From assembly GCA_034670405.1 (NCBI GenBank), contig JAXDDX010000087.1, positions 62,001 to 126,000 of the forward strand: a DNA stretch of 64,000 bases, given 5' to 3'. The translations under genes and the position numbers were made by a program. The number at the start of each line of letters is the position of its first letter. Positions within the stretch are counted from its first letter, which is position 1. This document shows positions 1 through 13,400 of this stretch, piece after piece. The stretch comes from Hoplostethus atlanticus. Taxonomy: Eukaryota; Chordata; Actinopteri; Trachichthyiformes; Trachichthyidae. The notes beneath the pieces were generated by a model. The model was not told the DNA's origin. It searched no databases and saw only the letters and a program-made list of their open reading frames with translations.

Positions 1-793
1 TCCCGGGAAACAGTGTCCCTCTCTGGCAGTCGCGACTAGGTAGGTTTCGCTATGTAATCAAGTTGATTTGTGGCTTGTTTTATCAAACAACAACAAGCAA
101 TTTCAATCAAAAAAACAAAACTCACAATGTCATCGTCACTTTCCATGATACATGCCGTTTCTGAATCTGTTTCACAGCATATCCTGACAGCTTCCATAAG
201 GTTGTAAAACCGGGGACGCTTAGGCCTTAGGCGCAGCCATTTTTAGGACTACGGCGATAAGAAAATGAAACCCAGAAAAAACTACAAAATTGTCAACTTA
301 CGACCGACATTTTACAGTTCCGGTTAATCGATGACAACCTGAAGTATATATAAAACACAGTTCAAAACTTGATTTTCTGTTTTTTTTTTTATGCATTTTT
401 AATGACCGGAAAATGACGGACGCTCTTGGGCGCTATGGTGAAATATAGAACGGGCGCTCCAAGAGGCCCTGAGAAACACACCTCCGGCCACACAGTCCAC
501 TCCACAAGTCGTTGAGCAAGCATTAACATTCAACAGAAACCCTGTCCACTGAATCAGGGTTTGCAATATTAGACTCTATGTTCTCTGCTAATGCTAACAT
601 ATTTCTAACTAAGTGAACTAAGACCTCTTGGGTAGGATCCGCCATTTTTTTGTAATAAAAACAAAGCAACAAGGAAGGATGCAGGCAAAAGCAATCGACT
701 TAACTTGACCAACCAATCAGACACAAGGCCCTCCCACAGGCTTTGATGGACGAGTTGACAGATTTACATTTCACAGTGCACACACAGACCAGG
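1..793. other. no gene recognised
   Basis: I see no open frame with recognisable homology and no clear repeat family in this first stretch. It ends at the 5-bp sequence CCAGG beside the Harbinger-like element. Confidence 0.5.
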
Positions 794-1025
794 GGGCTGT
801 TCCACAAAGCGAGCTTAGAAAAGCGGCGATCAACCTCGCAAGCCTGGTTTGAATTAACCTAACAAATCAATCAGGGCTAAAGCGGTTCCACAAAGCCCAA
901 GTGAAGCTACCGTGATCGGGCTAAACCGAGCCAGGCTGAAGCAATCCAGATAATTGCGCGTGCACAGTTGTACACGGGTTATTTAAGCAGCCCGAGTGGT
1001 CGATCATGGATCTGATCGATTCATC

Positions 1026-1198
1026 ATGGCGAAAAATGACGGTAAAGACAGAGCCGCAATGTTCACGGCCACTGAACAGCAACTTTTAGTGGAGGTCTAT
1101 GGAGAATTCAGCCATATTACAATGAAAAGGGAAATACGATTGCCATAAATAAAGGGAGAGAGAAAGATTGGCAACGAATTGCTGCTAGATTGAATGCG
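1026..1198 (+). pseudogene. Myb/SANT-like protein first exon of Harbinger-like element, frameshifted
   Basis: The frame opens [19 protein letters not shown] and [12 protein letters not shown]. It is broken by a frameshift near 1130, then continues in another frame as [13 protein letters not shown], the end of helix 3 of the trihelix DNA-binding fold carried by Harbinger elements. In copy B the exon ends at a GTAAGT donor; here the donor is lost (GTCAGT). Confidence 0.65.
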
Positions 1199-1435
1199 TC
1201 AGTAATTGTTGAATTAAAAATGAACAAATTGTATAGACCTTATTAAATATCATGTGTTCCAACAATATTAAAGAACTGAAAAGCTGTGCTAAAAATATTA
1301 TAAATGAAACCATGCCATATATGAAACCTCAAGACTGTAAATGTACTATCTATCGCCATAAATTATGTAGTAAAGGCTGTACTGTAAGGTTTCATCTTAC
1401 TACATTACAATCATCGTACTGTACTAGACCTTATA

Positions 1436-1500
1436 CGGGGATCGAACTCACAACCTTAAGACTGAGAGTCTCATGCTCTACTGACTGAGCTGTTCGGGCT
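1436..1500 (-). repeat. tRNA-like sequence (SINE head or tRNA relic), copy A
   Basis: On the minus strand it reads GCCCGAACAGCTCAGTCAGT (D-arm/A box) and GTTCGATCCCCGT (T-arm/B box), with an anticodon-loop position reading CTC. The 3' acceptor strand does not pair with the 5' end, so it is not a functional tRNA gene. Confidence 0.7.
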
Positions 1501-2770
1501 GGTTCTTACTTTTATTATATTTTTATGAAATCGGTTGTTTCCATCCTGGAAATTGATCGGTTGAAAGCGTGTTCTACAGTGACTGTAAATCCCATACAGA
1601 AACAGTGAATGCGTCTCCTAGCAACCGTGGAAACATCTTGACATATATTCAAGGTACTTTATTATTTCAATGAATTTGTTAAATAAAAATAATTTAGAAA
1701 ATAAAATAATATTGTAAGTTGTAACCGTTTTCTAAAAGCAATACGGCACTTGAGGTCTCGCTGGACACTCATGGTTAAATGGGGTTGCCTAGCAACGCTC
1801 TGAACCGTGACTGTATCCCCGATACAGCCTACATCATTTTATATTTTTTATTTTCTATTAACGTTACATTTTATGTCTGATAGTGTAGGGTCTAGGGTAA
1901 TAGTGTTGAACATTAGGATGGCGGAACCTTGTTTGAAAATCATTGCGTTTCAGTCGGATCAGTGTTACGGGAGTACCGATTCAGCTTCAACTGTTGTTTA
2001 GCCTGATATCTAGCCTGCCCCGAGGCAGGCTAGTTTCGAAGCATAAGTTGCCACAGCAACTTGGCTTGAACTATGCTGAGCTTGCTTTGTGGAACCGAAT
2101 AAGCCTGAAAATGAGCCAGACTAAGCGAAATAAGCCTGGATAAGTGGTAAGCTCGCTTTGTGGAACACCCCTCAGCAACCATGAAATAATAATAATAAAT
2201 CATTAAATATGGAAATAATTAAATAAATGTGGAAATAATTAAATAAATGTGGAAATGAACAATTAATGCGAACAATATGGTGCGATGGCGCAGCCGTGTC
2301 TAGACGCCGTCGTGGCAGCTCCGCGGAGATTGTGCGTTTTTTTAGTTTTTGTGTTTGTTTTTGACATCTTTTTTTGCACAAACACATCGGCACTAACATT
2401 CTACGAACGTAGCACACTTACTCTGGTGAGAAAGGCAAGGCAGCGCCTTTACCACCTCAGGCAGCTGAGGAAATTCAAAGTCTCTCGGAGGATCCTTCAG
2501 TCCTTCTACTCTGGAGCTGTAGAGAGCATCCTGACAGGAAGCATCACTGTCTGGTTTGGCAACAGCTCCGCTCAGGACAGGAAGGCTCTGCAGAGAGTAG
2601 TGCGTTCGGCTGAACTACACTCCCCACCCTGCAGGACTTATACACCAGGAGGTGCAGAACCAGAGCCTGCAGGATCATGAAGGATCCTCACCACCCCAAC
2701 AACGAACTGTTTCAGCTGCTGCGGTCAGGCAAGCGCCTCCGCAGTCACGCTGCAAAAACAGAGAGACTTA

Positions 2771-3940
<1,170 letters not shown>

Positions 3941-4816
3941 TGAGACGGAGTTTCTTTCCTCAGGCCATCTGGACTGTGAACTCTGACCTCACCAGGGCCC
4001 CCACCAAGTCCCACACAACTGCCCTCTTATGCACACACACACACACACACACTTAGGTAGAAACTACACATAATTTATATACATATATACAAATTCTTCA
4101 TATTTTTCTATATTTGTTACTTAGTTCTTACCATTGTTAATAGTGCTCTTATTGTAAATATTGCGGGTTTTTTTTATTGTATTGTAAATAGTGTGTACTT
4201 GTTGCCCTTTGCACATTCCTGCCGAGCATTGCCACTTTTCATTTCACTGCACACCCTGTGTGTGTATGTGACAAATAAAGTTCTTGAATCTTGAAATAGC
4301 TTATATTTCCCATTTTAATTAATTAATTATTAATATATTTCCCCTTTTATTTAATGATTTATTTAATGATTTATTCATTTAATATTGTCATTTAACCCGC
4401 CATAGATTTCCACCTGCCGTCTAATGACATGAGTGTTGAAAGTCAGGTGAATTGAAGACTCTAAATTGCCCATAGGTGAGAGTTTGTCTGTCCAAACCTC
4501 AATTAATGCATTTTAAAGAGAAACATAGTTAAAATCTACCTGTTGTAACAATTACTGGGGCCAAGCTAACTGGTTGGTTGTAGATGTTGAGACCTATCAC
4601 ATTTCTGATTTGTACCTGAGACATATATTATATCTTTGACATACATTATGTGGACAGATAGGTATAAATATTTAAAAAAATATATTTGTTAAATACATGC
4701 AACATATATTTAAAGGGGGAAATATATGCATATAAAATATATGAGATGGTGCCTTTTTTAAATATTTACATATATTAAAATGTAAATATTGCCTTAGAAA
4801 TATATTTTATATATTT

Positions 4817-5692
4817 ATTTTATTACATTACATTACAGTCATTTAGCAGACGCTTTTATCCAAAGCGACTTACAATAAGTGCATTCAACATAGGTAGGCA
4901 AGAAAACTACTAGTCACCAGAAATCGTAAGTGCATTTCCTTCCTAAACAAGCAACTAAGAGCATAACTAGTGTTAAGGTAAGAGTGCAATAAGTTAGCAA
5001 CCTACTATATCTTAAACAAATGAGACAAATAAGAGAATCAAATAAACAAGAGCTAAGACAAATAAGTGAACCAAATAAGCAAGAGCTAAGACAAATAAGT
5101 GTATCAAATGAACAAGAGCCAATAAACAAGAGCTCAGACACATAATTGACGACAAATAGGCAAGGCTAAGAGGAAGAGTCAGGGTAGTGTTTCCTGAAGA
5201 GGTGGGTTTTCAGCCTGCGGCGAAAGATGGGCAGCGACTCTGCTGTCCTGACATCAGTGGGGAGTTCATTCCACCACTGCGGGGCCAGGACAGAGAAGAG
5301 CCGTGACCGTGTAGATCGGCCGCAGGGCCCTCTGAGCGACGGGGCAACCAGTCGCCTCGAGGCAGCAGAGCGAAGTGGTCGGGCGGGGGTGTAAGGCTTG
5401 ACCATAGCCTGGAGGTAAGAAGGAGCTGTTCCTTTCACTGCCCTATAGGCTAGCACCAGGGTCTTGAACTGGATGCGAGCCGCTACAGGGAGCCAGTGTA
5501 GAGAACGGAGAAGGGTAGTTGTATGGGAGAACTTGGGGCGGTTGAACACCAGACGAGCTGCAGCTTTCTGAACAAGCTCCAGAGGTCTGATGGCAAACGC
5601 CGGGGCACCAGCAAGGAGGGAGTTGCAGTAGTCCAGGCGGGAGATGACAAGAGCCTGGATGATAGATGGGGTGATAGTTCCAATGGCATGGC
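4817..5692 (-). mobile_element. L2-type LINE, 5'-truncated, with 3' tail
   Basis: The minus strand keeps an open frame from about 5690 to a stop at 5166, beginning near AIGTITPSIIQALVISRLDY and including LHWLPVAARIQFKTLVLAYR and WWNELPTDVRTAESL, the typical C-terminus of fish L2-type reverse transcriptases. The catalytic FADD region lies upstream and is missing. The 3' UTR ends in TCGCTTTGGATAAAAGCGTC and a (TGTAA)n tail at about 4817-4840. SINEs here share this tail. Confidence 0.82.
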
Positions 5693-5699
5693 AATCTAA

Positions 5700-8600
5700 T
5701 TAAATGTCTGTTTACTGACATCTATGTGCAACCTTCTTCCTATATTTCTATCTAGATTTATCTAGACTAAAATTACAACTTGATCCATTGGAAACAATGA
5801 GCACTCAAAAAAAATAACTAAAGAATGTACAGAAGATTCCAGTAATAGAAGGAATATTTTTTATTTTTTTCACAATGAATCAAGAATAAATGATTCTTAC
5901 CACTGTAAGTGTGTTCATGGACATGTGGACCTTTATGGATTTATAGAGAACCCTGTGAAGGTAAATTAAGCCAAATTGGTAAATCAATCAATTTACAGAA
6001 TCAATTTACACCAGGTTGATACAAAATAGAATGGCACAACATGTATTGGTAGTTGAAACTACCACAAAGAAGATACTGTATGTGGTTGATTCATACACTC
6101 AAACACTGGAAAAACATGTCCAACATCATAACTACAGCGGGTAGAAATTAAATGATTATGAACAACTTCATAAATATGTTATTTCATAGATTTTTTTTAG
6201 ATAGATTATATGTTTTCAAATACCATAACTCTTAAACAAGCCGTCAACACAAAATATCTTTCTTATCTATCATAGATAATGATATAAATAGAGTAGGGTC
6301 TGACAATCAAAAGTCGTAAGGTAGCTAATAACGCAGGTGATATTTGTTGTTAGTTTTGATTTCATGCCAGCAATCACTTGGCAGTGAAGATGTATTACTA
6401 ATATCAGAGAAAATTCTGTCCCTTAGTGGAATACTTGGGCTCCCATGAAAATCTTCTGACTTTACAGTTGTATTCATCTCTGCAAATTACAGGAAAGATG
6501 GCTGATATTAGTGTTTCAAACACAAAATGCTGTTTTACTCTGCCACAAAAGTAAAATTCACTACATTTAAAAAAAAATAAAACCATGATATACAAATAAA
6601 ACAAACAAATAAAAAAACACCAAACTGCAGGGAATGCTACAAAAAGCTCTCCATAAATAAAAAAAATAAATAAAGTATGATCAACTCAAAATAACCTCTT
6701 GGTGTTCAAGCTCAAGTAGACCAGTTCATATTTAATAATACAAATACTAACAATTATAGTATTACTGGTAAAGTCAACATTAATTTGACATAAATACAAT
6801 TGCAATTTGTTGGAATCTAAATACAAAAAGTATAGAAGTTGCCTGTCATCTAATCCCTTATAAGAGTCAAGTCATTGGTAAGTGTATTATTGGTAAGAGT
6901 AATATTGGCATCAAATGGCACTTTGAGGATAAAAGCTACCATGGCCTTTTCAAAGCAGGTAATATTTGAAGGCAATTGATGGGAAAATTTGCCAAGAATG
7001 ATGAGCAGAACATCTTTGTCCTTAACCTTTAGTTCCTTATATCACATTGTTAGTCACATAGATTTTGCCCCATTTGCCAATTCCCATCCCTGCTGACATC
7101 AATAATGCCCATTTACATTGTTATAGAAAATATGGCTGCAGAGAAAACTGAAAAATGTTTTAAAGGCCTGGTATATAGTTAGCATGCATACATACACAAA
7201 GCACGCAGCATATTGACTGGCTTCCTTAAGCCTGTCTGAGGCTATAAATCACTCATCCATAGGGGGGCAACGAAGACATGCCAGCTACTCTGGAGAAACG
7301 TCAATTTTTATACATGATGAATCTACCAAAACAGAAGGTACATGCATTTTTTAAATAGGTCAAGTATGTAAGATTGGAAATGTTATTCTCTAGTTTTACC
7401 CATGCGGAACGTAGACAAGGAGAGGCATATTTTTGGATATTAGATCAAAATTCAAAATCCTTCATTGGATCTCCTCTGATTAGCCATGATGTGACCAGTC
7501 CATTGACTGGCTGTCCTGCTGAGCTACTCAGTGACTGGGATCAGTCAAAAGGCGTTGGCAGCTGTTGGCCGCTATGATGGTTACTGGCACGTGTTTACAC
7601 TGGGAACCGCTACTTCTCCGTAACTGTTCATGTTGCAGTGGTTGCATTTAGCAACTATACCTGAAGTGCATGGTATTGTAACATGCGTAAGCGTCACATT
7701 GCAAAATTTGGGTTACACTTTTTGCCACGCAAGAACAAGAGAAATGCCCTTCGCGTTGTTGCACACGTTGCTAGTGTAGACTATGTAACGGGCCAAACAC
7801 TTCATTGTTCATGTTAGAGTATTCATTACCATTTACAGTTATGAACCATCTTTTTTCTGTCATCACTCACAAGTCTGCTGTCCACTACTCAGTCTGCTGT
7901 CTGGCATCGAGAATGATCAGCACTTGGCACAATGATCAATAGGTAAGACACATAAATTAAATATTATTAATATACTAGTATTAGTATGTAATTAAGTCAT
8001 GCTATCATTAAACGCAGTTCATAACCTTATTTTTAAATTGTAACATAATTCCTCACATCTGAATGCTTTGATTCCTTGAAACCTCTGACTGAGGTATCAA
8101 ACAGAGGCAAACTCTTGGTGTGTGCAGATTTTCTCTGTTTATCCCCTCTTGACAGATGAATATAAACACTTTCATCCTGATGTCAGACCTGTTGCTGTGT
8201 GACTTGTTGGTAAGTTTGAGTATCTGGGAGTCTCTAAAAACTTTAAAAGTATCTAAATTCAAGGCCTTAAAAGTATTCAAATTTCCTAAATACAGTAAAT
8301 ACAGGTCCTAATTTGTTCACCATTAAATGCAGGTTTATTTGTAATTAACATACTGTAATTGGAAATCATGTCCCTAAATTTAATTTCCTGGTGTCCTTTT
8401 TCTTATTCTGCCCATTTATAGTTTTACAGCTGGTTTTGCCAGCTTTGTTTATTCATTTTAGTTTCTAAATTGTTATTAAATTCAATTCCAGGTAGCGTTA
8501 AAATGTCTTAAAGAAAATCTTAAATTTGGGTTTCTAAAATCTGCAGATACCCCGGTTTACTGATAATGTGAGGGTTAATGGTGACCTCATTCCATTCCTC

Positions 8601-9440
8601 CTGTTTGAAGCCATGGGTCATAATCATTTATGGGTATAAAGTGTCAGGCAAGCTCTGGTGGAAAAGCAGACAGACTTGAAACATATTTTTGCTGCACTTC
8701 CCTAAAATAGTCAGTGTACATTCAAAATGCTAACACCTTTGTTGTTTTGTGGCTTTTCTTGGACAAAACATCTGTAGCAAACATTGGTTTCCCTTTACAA
8801 GAATATCTAAAAGTTGTGTCTATCAATTGTCTCACAGCTATTTGATCACAAAAATATGTGTGTGTGTATGACAAATGTAATTTCTGTGAAAAAAAACAAA
8901 AGAAACAAGCAACAGAAGCTGCAAGCTAGCATGAGTATAACGTGACTGTACATAGAAAGTACCTGTTGTTGGATTCTAGAAACACAACAGCATGATACTG
9001 GCTCATTAGCAATCGATAGTAGTCAGAGGCTGTTGTATTGGGTCCATTTTGAATCCATTTGCCAAATAATCAAATGCACTAGCCTTTGATTCCTCTCATA
9101 TTCACTTTCATATTGACTTTCCCATCCCAGCTCTTCATACAAACATCTGAATATTCTTCCACATCTATCATCCGTGATCACATAGGACGCTTCAGTTATT
9201 TTCAATGGTTTGGTTGCAGCAGACAAGCGTCTCTTCCAAACTATGCGTTTTGGAGTACTCACATTTGGGGTGCTCCCCTGGGCTCCAAGTTGAAGATGTC
9301 TCAGCTTTAGCCATGACTCACATCAATGTGAAAGTAGCCATTGATACAGGCTCTATCTAGGCGGAGCTCTTGGATAAGATGATAAAACTATCAGTGCTCT
9401 GTTAATGTCATATACCTACATTCTCAGAATGGGCTCCTCA
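5700..9440. other. AT-rich intergenic DNA, no gene recognised
   Basis: Open frames are short and without recognisable domains. Weak repeat signatures are possible near 7180-7330, but I could not define boundaries. The longest minus-strand frame (9023-9262) is unrecognised. Confidence 0.5.
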
Positions 9441-9449
9441 TCCTTGTTC

Positions 9450-9690
9450 TTTAAACCTGCACTATGTAACTTTCTATAGTCGTTGGCGGCCCCAAGTGGC
9501 AGCAAGAGGTAACAGTTTGTATTTCTGAGGACTTCACTACCCTTAGCGTTCTGTAGCAATAGCCGAGGCACTAGCTTGCTCACCGCTGTTTCGGAGCTGT
9601 GTGCGTTCGGCAGTTTTGATTTGTTACTTCCTGAGCTTCCCAAAGTACCTACCCGATTCCAAAACTTCATTGGGGTGAATCTGATCACCT
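9450..9690. repeat. possible miniature element end
   Basis: Begins TTAAACCTGCACTATGTAAC, a terminal sequence I associate with short interspersed inverted-repeat elements in fish. The opposite terminus was not found, so extent and class are uncertain. Confidence 0.35.
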
Positions 9691-10894
9691 AATCCTTCAC
9701 CTAATTATCATAATTTTTTTGTGTCTTCAAAATGCATTCTATCTAAACACCCATATAGTAAATACCTGTCAACCTGATTCTCCCAAGCAAACACTAGATG
9801 ATGGATCGGATCAACCAATACACAATTCATAGTTCACACACTGCTCATAGACATGCTCACAACCTCATACACACTTTCTTAATACAAGCACCTTTAAAAC
9901 ACCTATTTCTTCTGACTCATTCAAATGATGATATATCCTGGAACAAAAAAAACCTCTTGCCAATCTTCGCTGATCCCCGGCCAAAAACACTGAAGAGGTG
10001 GCGACACCAACCAATGTATACACAGCGGATCCTCTTCCATTTTCCACCAATGTCCTCCCCTTGATCTCTGTAACCTCTCCAGAAGATCACATATGTCTTT
10101 CTATGCAGCTACGGTGTCCACATTCTAGAGAGGGCAGGCTGCACTACTCCAGGTCACCAAAAGGGCCTCAGGCAGCCGAGCACCTCCCCCAGTGAGGAGA
10201 GCTTCCTGGTCTGAGCCCCCGGGGGCTTTCCAGATCCCCTGGTCTGGCCCTCACCACCATGGCCAAGTCAGCTGTCCTGTAGAGCAAGGGGACATTTAGC
10301 AAATTAACAATCTCCATTGGACATGACATTGCAAAAGAAATTTAAATTTAAAGTTAATCAACCAACATAATCTACGCATGTCATAATGTGGGGAAGGGCA
10401 TTTAAAATCAGGTTTCCCACCATGGCCCTGATGTAAAATTCCATGACTTCTCCACAACTTTCCATAACCAAGTTGGAGCACTTCCATGACCTAAAAATAT
10501 CCTTCCTTCCTGGTTTGTTAATATTGTTTTACAGTCTGGTTTCCACTCCATTTGGGCTGAAACCCAACATCTGATGCAATGAATGTGTGAAACAGATTCT
10601 GGTTTATTCCTGTAAAGTGATGTATTCCCTGACTGAATTTATCAAATTCCCCAACTTTCCCTGTCTATAATACACCTCCCAGAAATCACGATATTCCAGA
10701 AATTCCATGACCAGTGGCAACCCTGTAAAATATCCATGGAATATAAGAGAACACAGTAACAACATATCAGGAGCTGATTTGCATTGTGCTGAAATACAGA
10801 TTTTTGATTTTGACATAATGTTTTATAGTCAGTTGTACAGACTCAGATGATGTACCAAGGGGAAAAAATGTCACAACCTTGAAGCTTCTCCAAG

Positions 10895-11725
10895 GTGCAT
10901 GAATCAAAATGGAAAAAAAGAATGAAGAAAATCAGCTACTCTTGGTGGAAAACTGACAAACCTTTAATATTAAAAACCAACAAGTTTCAGCTGCAATAGC
11001 CTTCGTCAGGGTTACAGGATTTCAGAGTCATGCATGCTCCGCAATAAGCATATTCAGTTACATGCAATGGCTAAATCAGGGCCCATAGACCAATCATATG
11101 GCAGTATTTTTCATAAACAATTGCTATCACTCAGATAATGACCAGAGTGGCAAGTTTCCAATACATGTATATTAAGCTGCATGTCTCATCCCAGCACAGC
11201 CAGACAGCAACAGTGACAATAGGTTTCACTGTCATTTCATCGCCCTTTCCATTCAGCCCTAATATTCCCATGGCAGATTAATCATAGGGTCATATTTCCC
11301 TGATTAAATCTTCCATGTCCACACTATGCCCCCCAAAAAATATGTGCTCCATATTTAGAAGCCTTAAAGTGGCATTAATAATAATAACTTTAGCACAAAA
11401 AAGTGTCATGATATCATAACAGAGTTACAAAGTGTTTCACAGGAGTAAAAAGAAACAGCCGAAAACAGGAATAAACAACAATAAACAAAATAAATGATAA
11501 TAAAACTCAGTCAGTCCAGAGTTTAGAGGCCCTGATGGCAAAAGCTTTGTCATCGTTCGTCTTTAATTTTCCTCCCTGCCGGAGGGTCTCAGGCTCGTAA
11601 AGGGTTAAAGGTTAGGTGCCAGGCCTGCATGTGCCTTAAAAGTGATTAGTAAAATCTTAAAGTAATCTATGACTTTTATCAACCCCTATTGGGGACCAGT
11701 AGGAATTGCGACAATATCAACAGGC
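10895..11725. repeat. mixed interspersed-repeat fragments
   Basis: 10905-11025 contains AAGTTTCAGCTGCAATAGCC followed by TTCGTCAGGG, a motif I recall from a dispersed fish repeat. 11375-11720 resembles another dispersed repeat (GAGTTACAAAGTGTTTCACA, then GGTGCCAGGCCTGCATG and CTTAAAAGTGATTAGTAAAA). A related piece lies at about 16225-16300. No protein was seen. Confidence 0.5.
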
Positions 11726-11779
11726 CTTTGGAACAGCTAAAGGTGGCAGAATAACAAAGACGAAGTGATGGAGAATGTG

Positions 11780-11826
11780 AACATAATTTCCCCCCGGGGA
11801 TCAATAAAGTATCTATCTATCTATGA
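11780..11826 (+). repeat. retroelement 3' tail, TTTCCCCCCGGGGATCAATA type
   Basis: Contains TTTCCCCCCGGGGATCAATA, AAGTATC and a short (TATC)n tail. A similar tail is at 42090-42140, and a reverse-complement relative at about 61375-61410. This tail type ends several fish LINEs. Confidence 0.6.
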
Positions 11827-12139
11827 CCATGTGAGAGAGCCGCAGTGGGAGAGAGAGAGATTGAAACATTAATTAACGGTGTAACACAGTGCATTAGAAA
11901 TAAGGATGTAATTTGCAGTTAGTTCTTGAAGCCACAGTACACAACACAAACCAAAACATAATAACAATGCACACCTCATCTACATTCATGCATGTGGTTG
12001 TTCATGTCTATCTGCACACACACATGCACATTATCTTCATTCATTCATCAAATCATAACAATAGATGAACACAATCCAAATGAATAAATAATACACAAAC
12101 AATCATACTTTTTCATGTCTTCAGTAGTCCTGGCTGGGG

Positions 12140-12347
12140 GGGGGCGGCACGGTGGCTCAGTGGTTAGCACTGTTGCCTCACAGGAAGGTTCTGGGTCCGA
12201 ATCTCAGCCTTGGTCCTTTCTGTGTGGAGTTTGCATGTTCACCCCATGTTCGTGTGGATTTCCTCCGGCTGCTCCGGTTTCCTCCCTCAATCCAAAGACA
12301 TGTAGATCAGGTGAACTGGAGACTCTACGTTGCCCGTGAATGTGAAC
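12140..12347 (+). repeat. tRNA-like SINE (GGTGGCTCAGTGG family)
   Basis: Begins CGGCACGGTGGCTCAGTGGT (A-box region) with GGGTCCGAATCTCAGCC as B box. The body follows as GTTTGCATGTTCACCCCATG, CAAAGACATGTAG and TGAACTGGAGACTCTACGTT. Its distal part recurs at 46620-46830 and 17068-17172. Confidence 0.75.
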
Positions 12348-12354
12348 ATGTTCT

Positions 12355-13400
12355 GGCCAAGATTATTGGCACCCTTCCATTTTATGCAGATAATGTTCCA
12401 AATAATTGGAACAACTTTCAGTCTTCTCATGTTCATCTGTTTTATTTAACAGCACATGATCAAACAATAAGAATCCAAATATTTAAAAAAATAAAAATAA
12501 AAAAATTTAAAAGTGGTTATGGCCTTGATTATTGGCACTCTTGTAAAACTTCATTGCACAGCCTTTGGCAATGAATGCTTCCAAACGTTTCTTGTAACCA
12601 TCAATAAGCTTCCAGTACCTTTCTGCTAGCAGTTTCTCCCACTTCTCCATTGCAACTTGCTCCAGTTCTTCAGTATTTGAAGGATTCCTTTGGCCAACTG
12701 CACATTTCAGGTCTTGCTATAGGTTTCCAATGGGATGGAGATCAGGACTCATCGCTGGTCACTCCAGAACAGTCCAACATTTTCTTTTAAACAATTCCTG
12801 GGTACTTTTGGAGGTGTGTTTTTGGCTATTGTCCTGCTGGAGGACCTTTGATTGACATCCAGTTTTCTGACACTGGGTAGCACATTTTGCCCAAAAATGC
12901 GTTGGTAATCTTCTGATTTTATGATGCCCTTAATATGTCCAAAACGTCCAGTACTTGAGGCAGCAAAGCAGCCCCACATCATGTACCCGCATGGAACCTC
13001 CACCATATTTGACTGTAGGTCATCTATAAACAAAGCACTGATCTGCATTGGCAAAGAGTTCAACTTTGATTTCATTGGTCAACAGAACATTTTCCCAGAA
13101 GGATTTCGGTTTGTCCAGGTGGGTCTTGGCAAAAATCAATCAAGCCGCCTTGTGTTTTTCTTTCAGAAGTGGTTCCATGGCCTCCAACTGTAAAGCCCTT
13201 CTTGAATCAGTGTCCGCCGTATGGTACAGACTGAAAGCATTACCCCAGACCTCTCCAGTTCAGCCTTGAGATCTTTGGATGTCATGCAAGGTATTTTTTC
13301 AATGGCTCACACCAACCTTCGACGACATCTGAGGTGAATTTTCCTCTTACCTCTCCTTTACCAAAAAACTCTTCTTCCCAGTGCAACAATGTATCATTGC
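12355..13400 (-). pseudogene. Tc1/mariner-like transposase remnant
   Basis: The minus-strand frame 13075-12749 contains MMWGCFAASSTGRFGHIKGI and KSEDYQRIFGQNVLPSVRKL, the region around the second catalytic Asp of Tc1-type transposases. Homology continues in shifted frames on both sides. The left end (GCCAAGATTATTGGCACCC) resembles a mariner terminus. I could not find the partner terminus on the right. Confidence 0.75.

Larger units (their letters stand above)
794..2171 (+). mobile_element. PIF/Harbinger-like element, copy A (degenerate)
   Basis: Starts GGGCTGTTCCACAAAGC and ends with the matching inverted end GGAACACCCC. It is almost the same sequence as 34100-35473. It contains the first exon of a Myb/SANT-like gene and a reverse-strand tRNA-like segment at 1436-1500. 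Flanks are CCAGG on the left and TCAGC on the right, an imperfect 5-bp target duplication. No transposase domain is visible, so it is non-autonomous or decayed. Confidence 0.8.

Noticed and set aside
1436..1500. Functional tRNA-Glu(CTC) gene on minus
   Set aside because: D-, anticodon- and T-arm-like parts are present, but the acceptor stem does not pair and the same sequence travels inside a mobile element.
9023..9262. Possible exon (KRIVWKRRLSAATKPLKITE on minus)
   Set aside because: No recognised family and no convincing splice-site pair; could be a decayed repeat.
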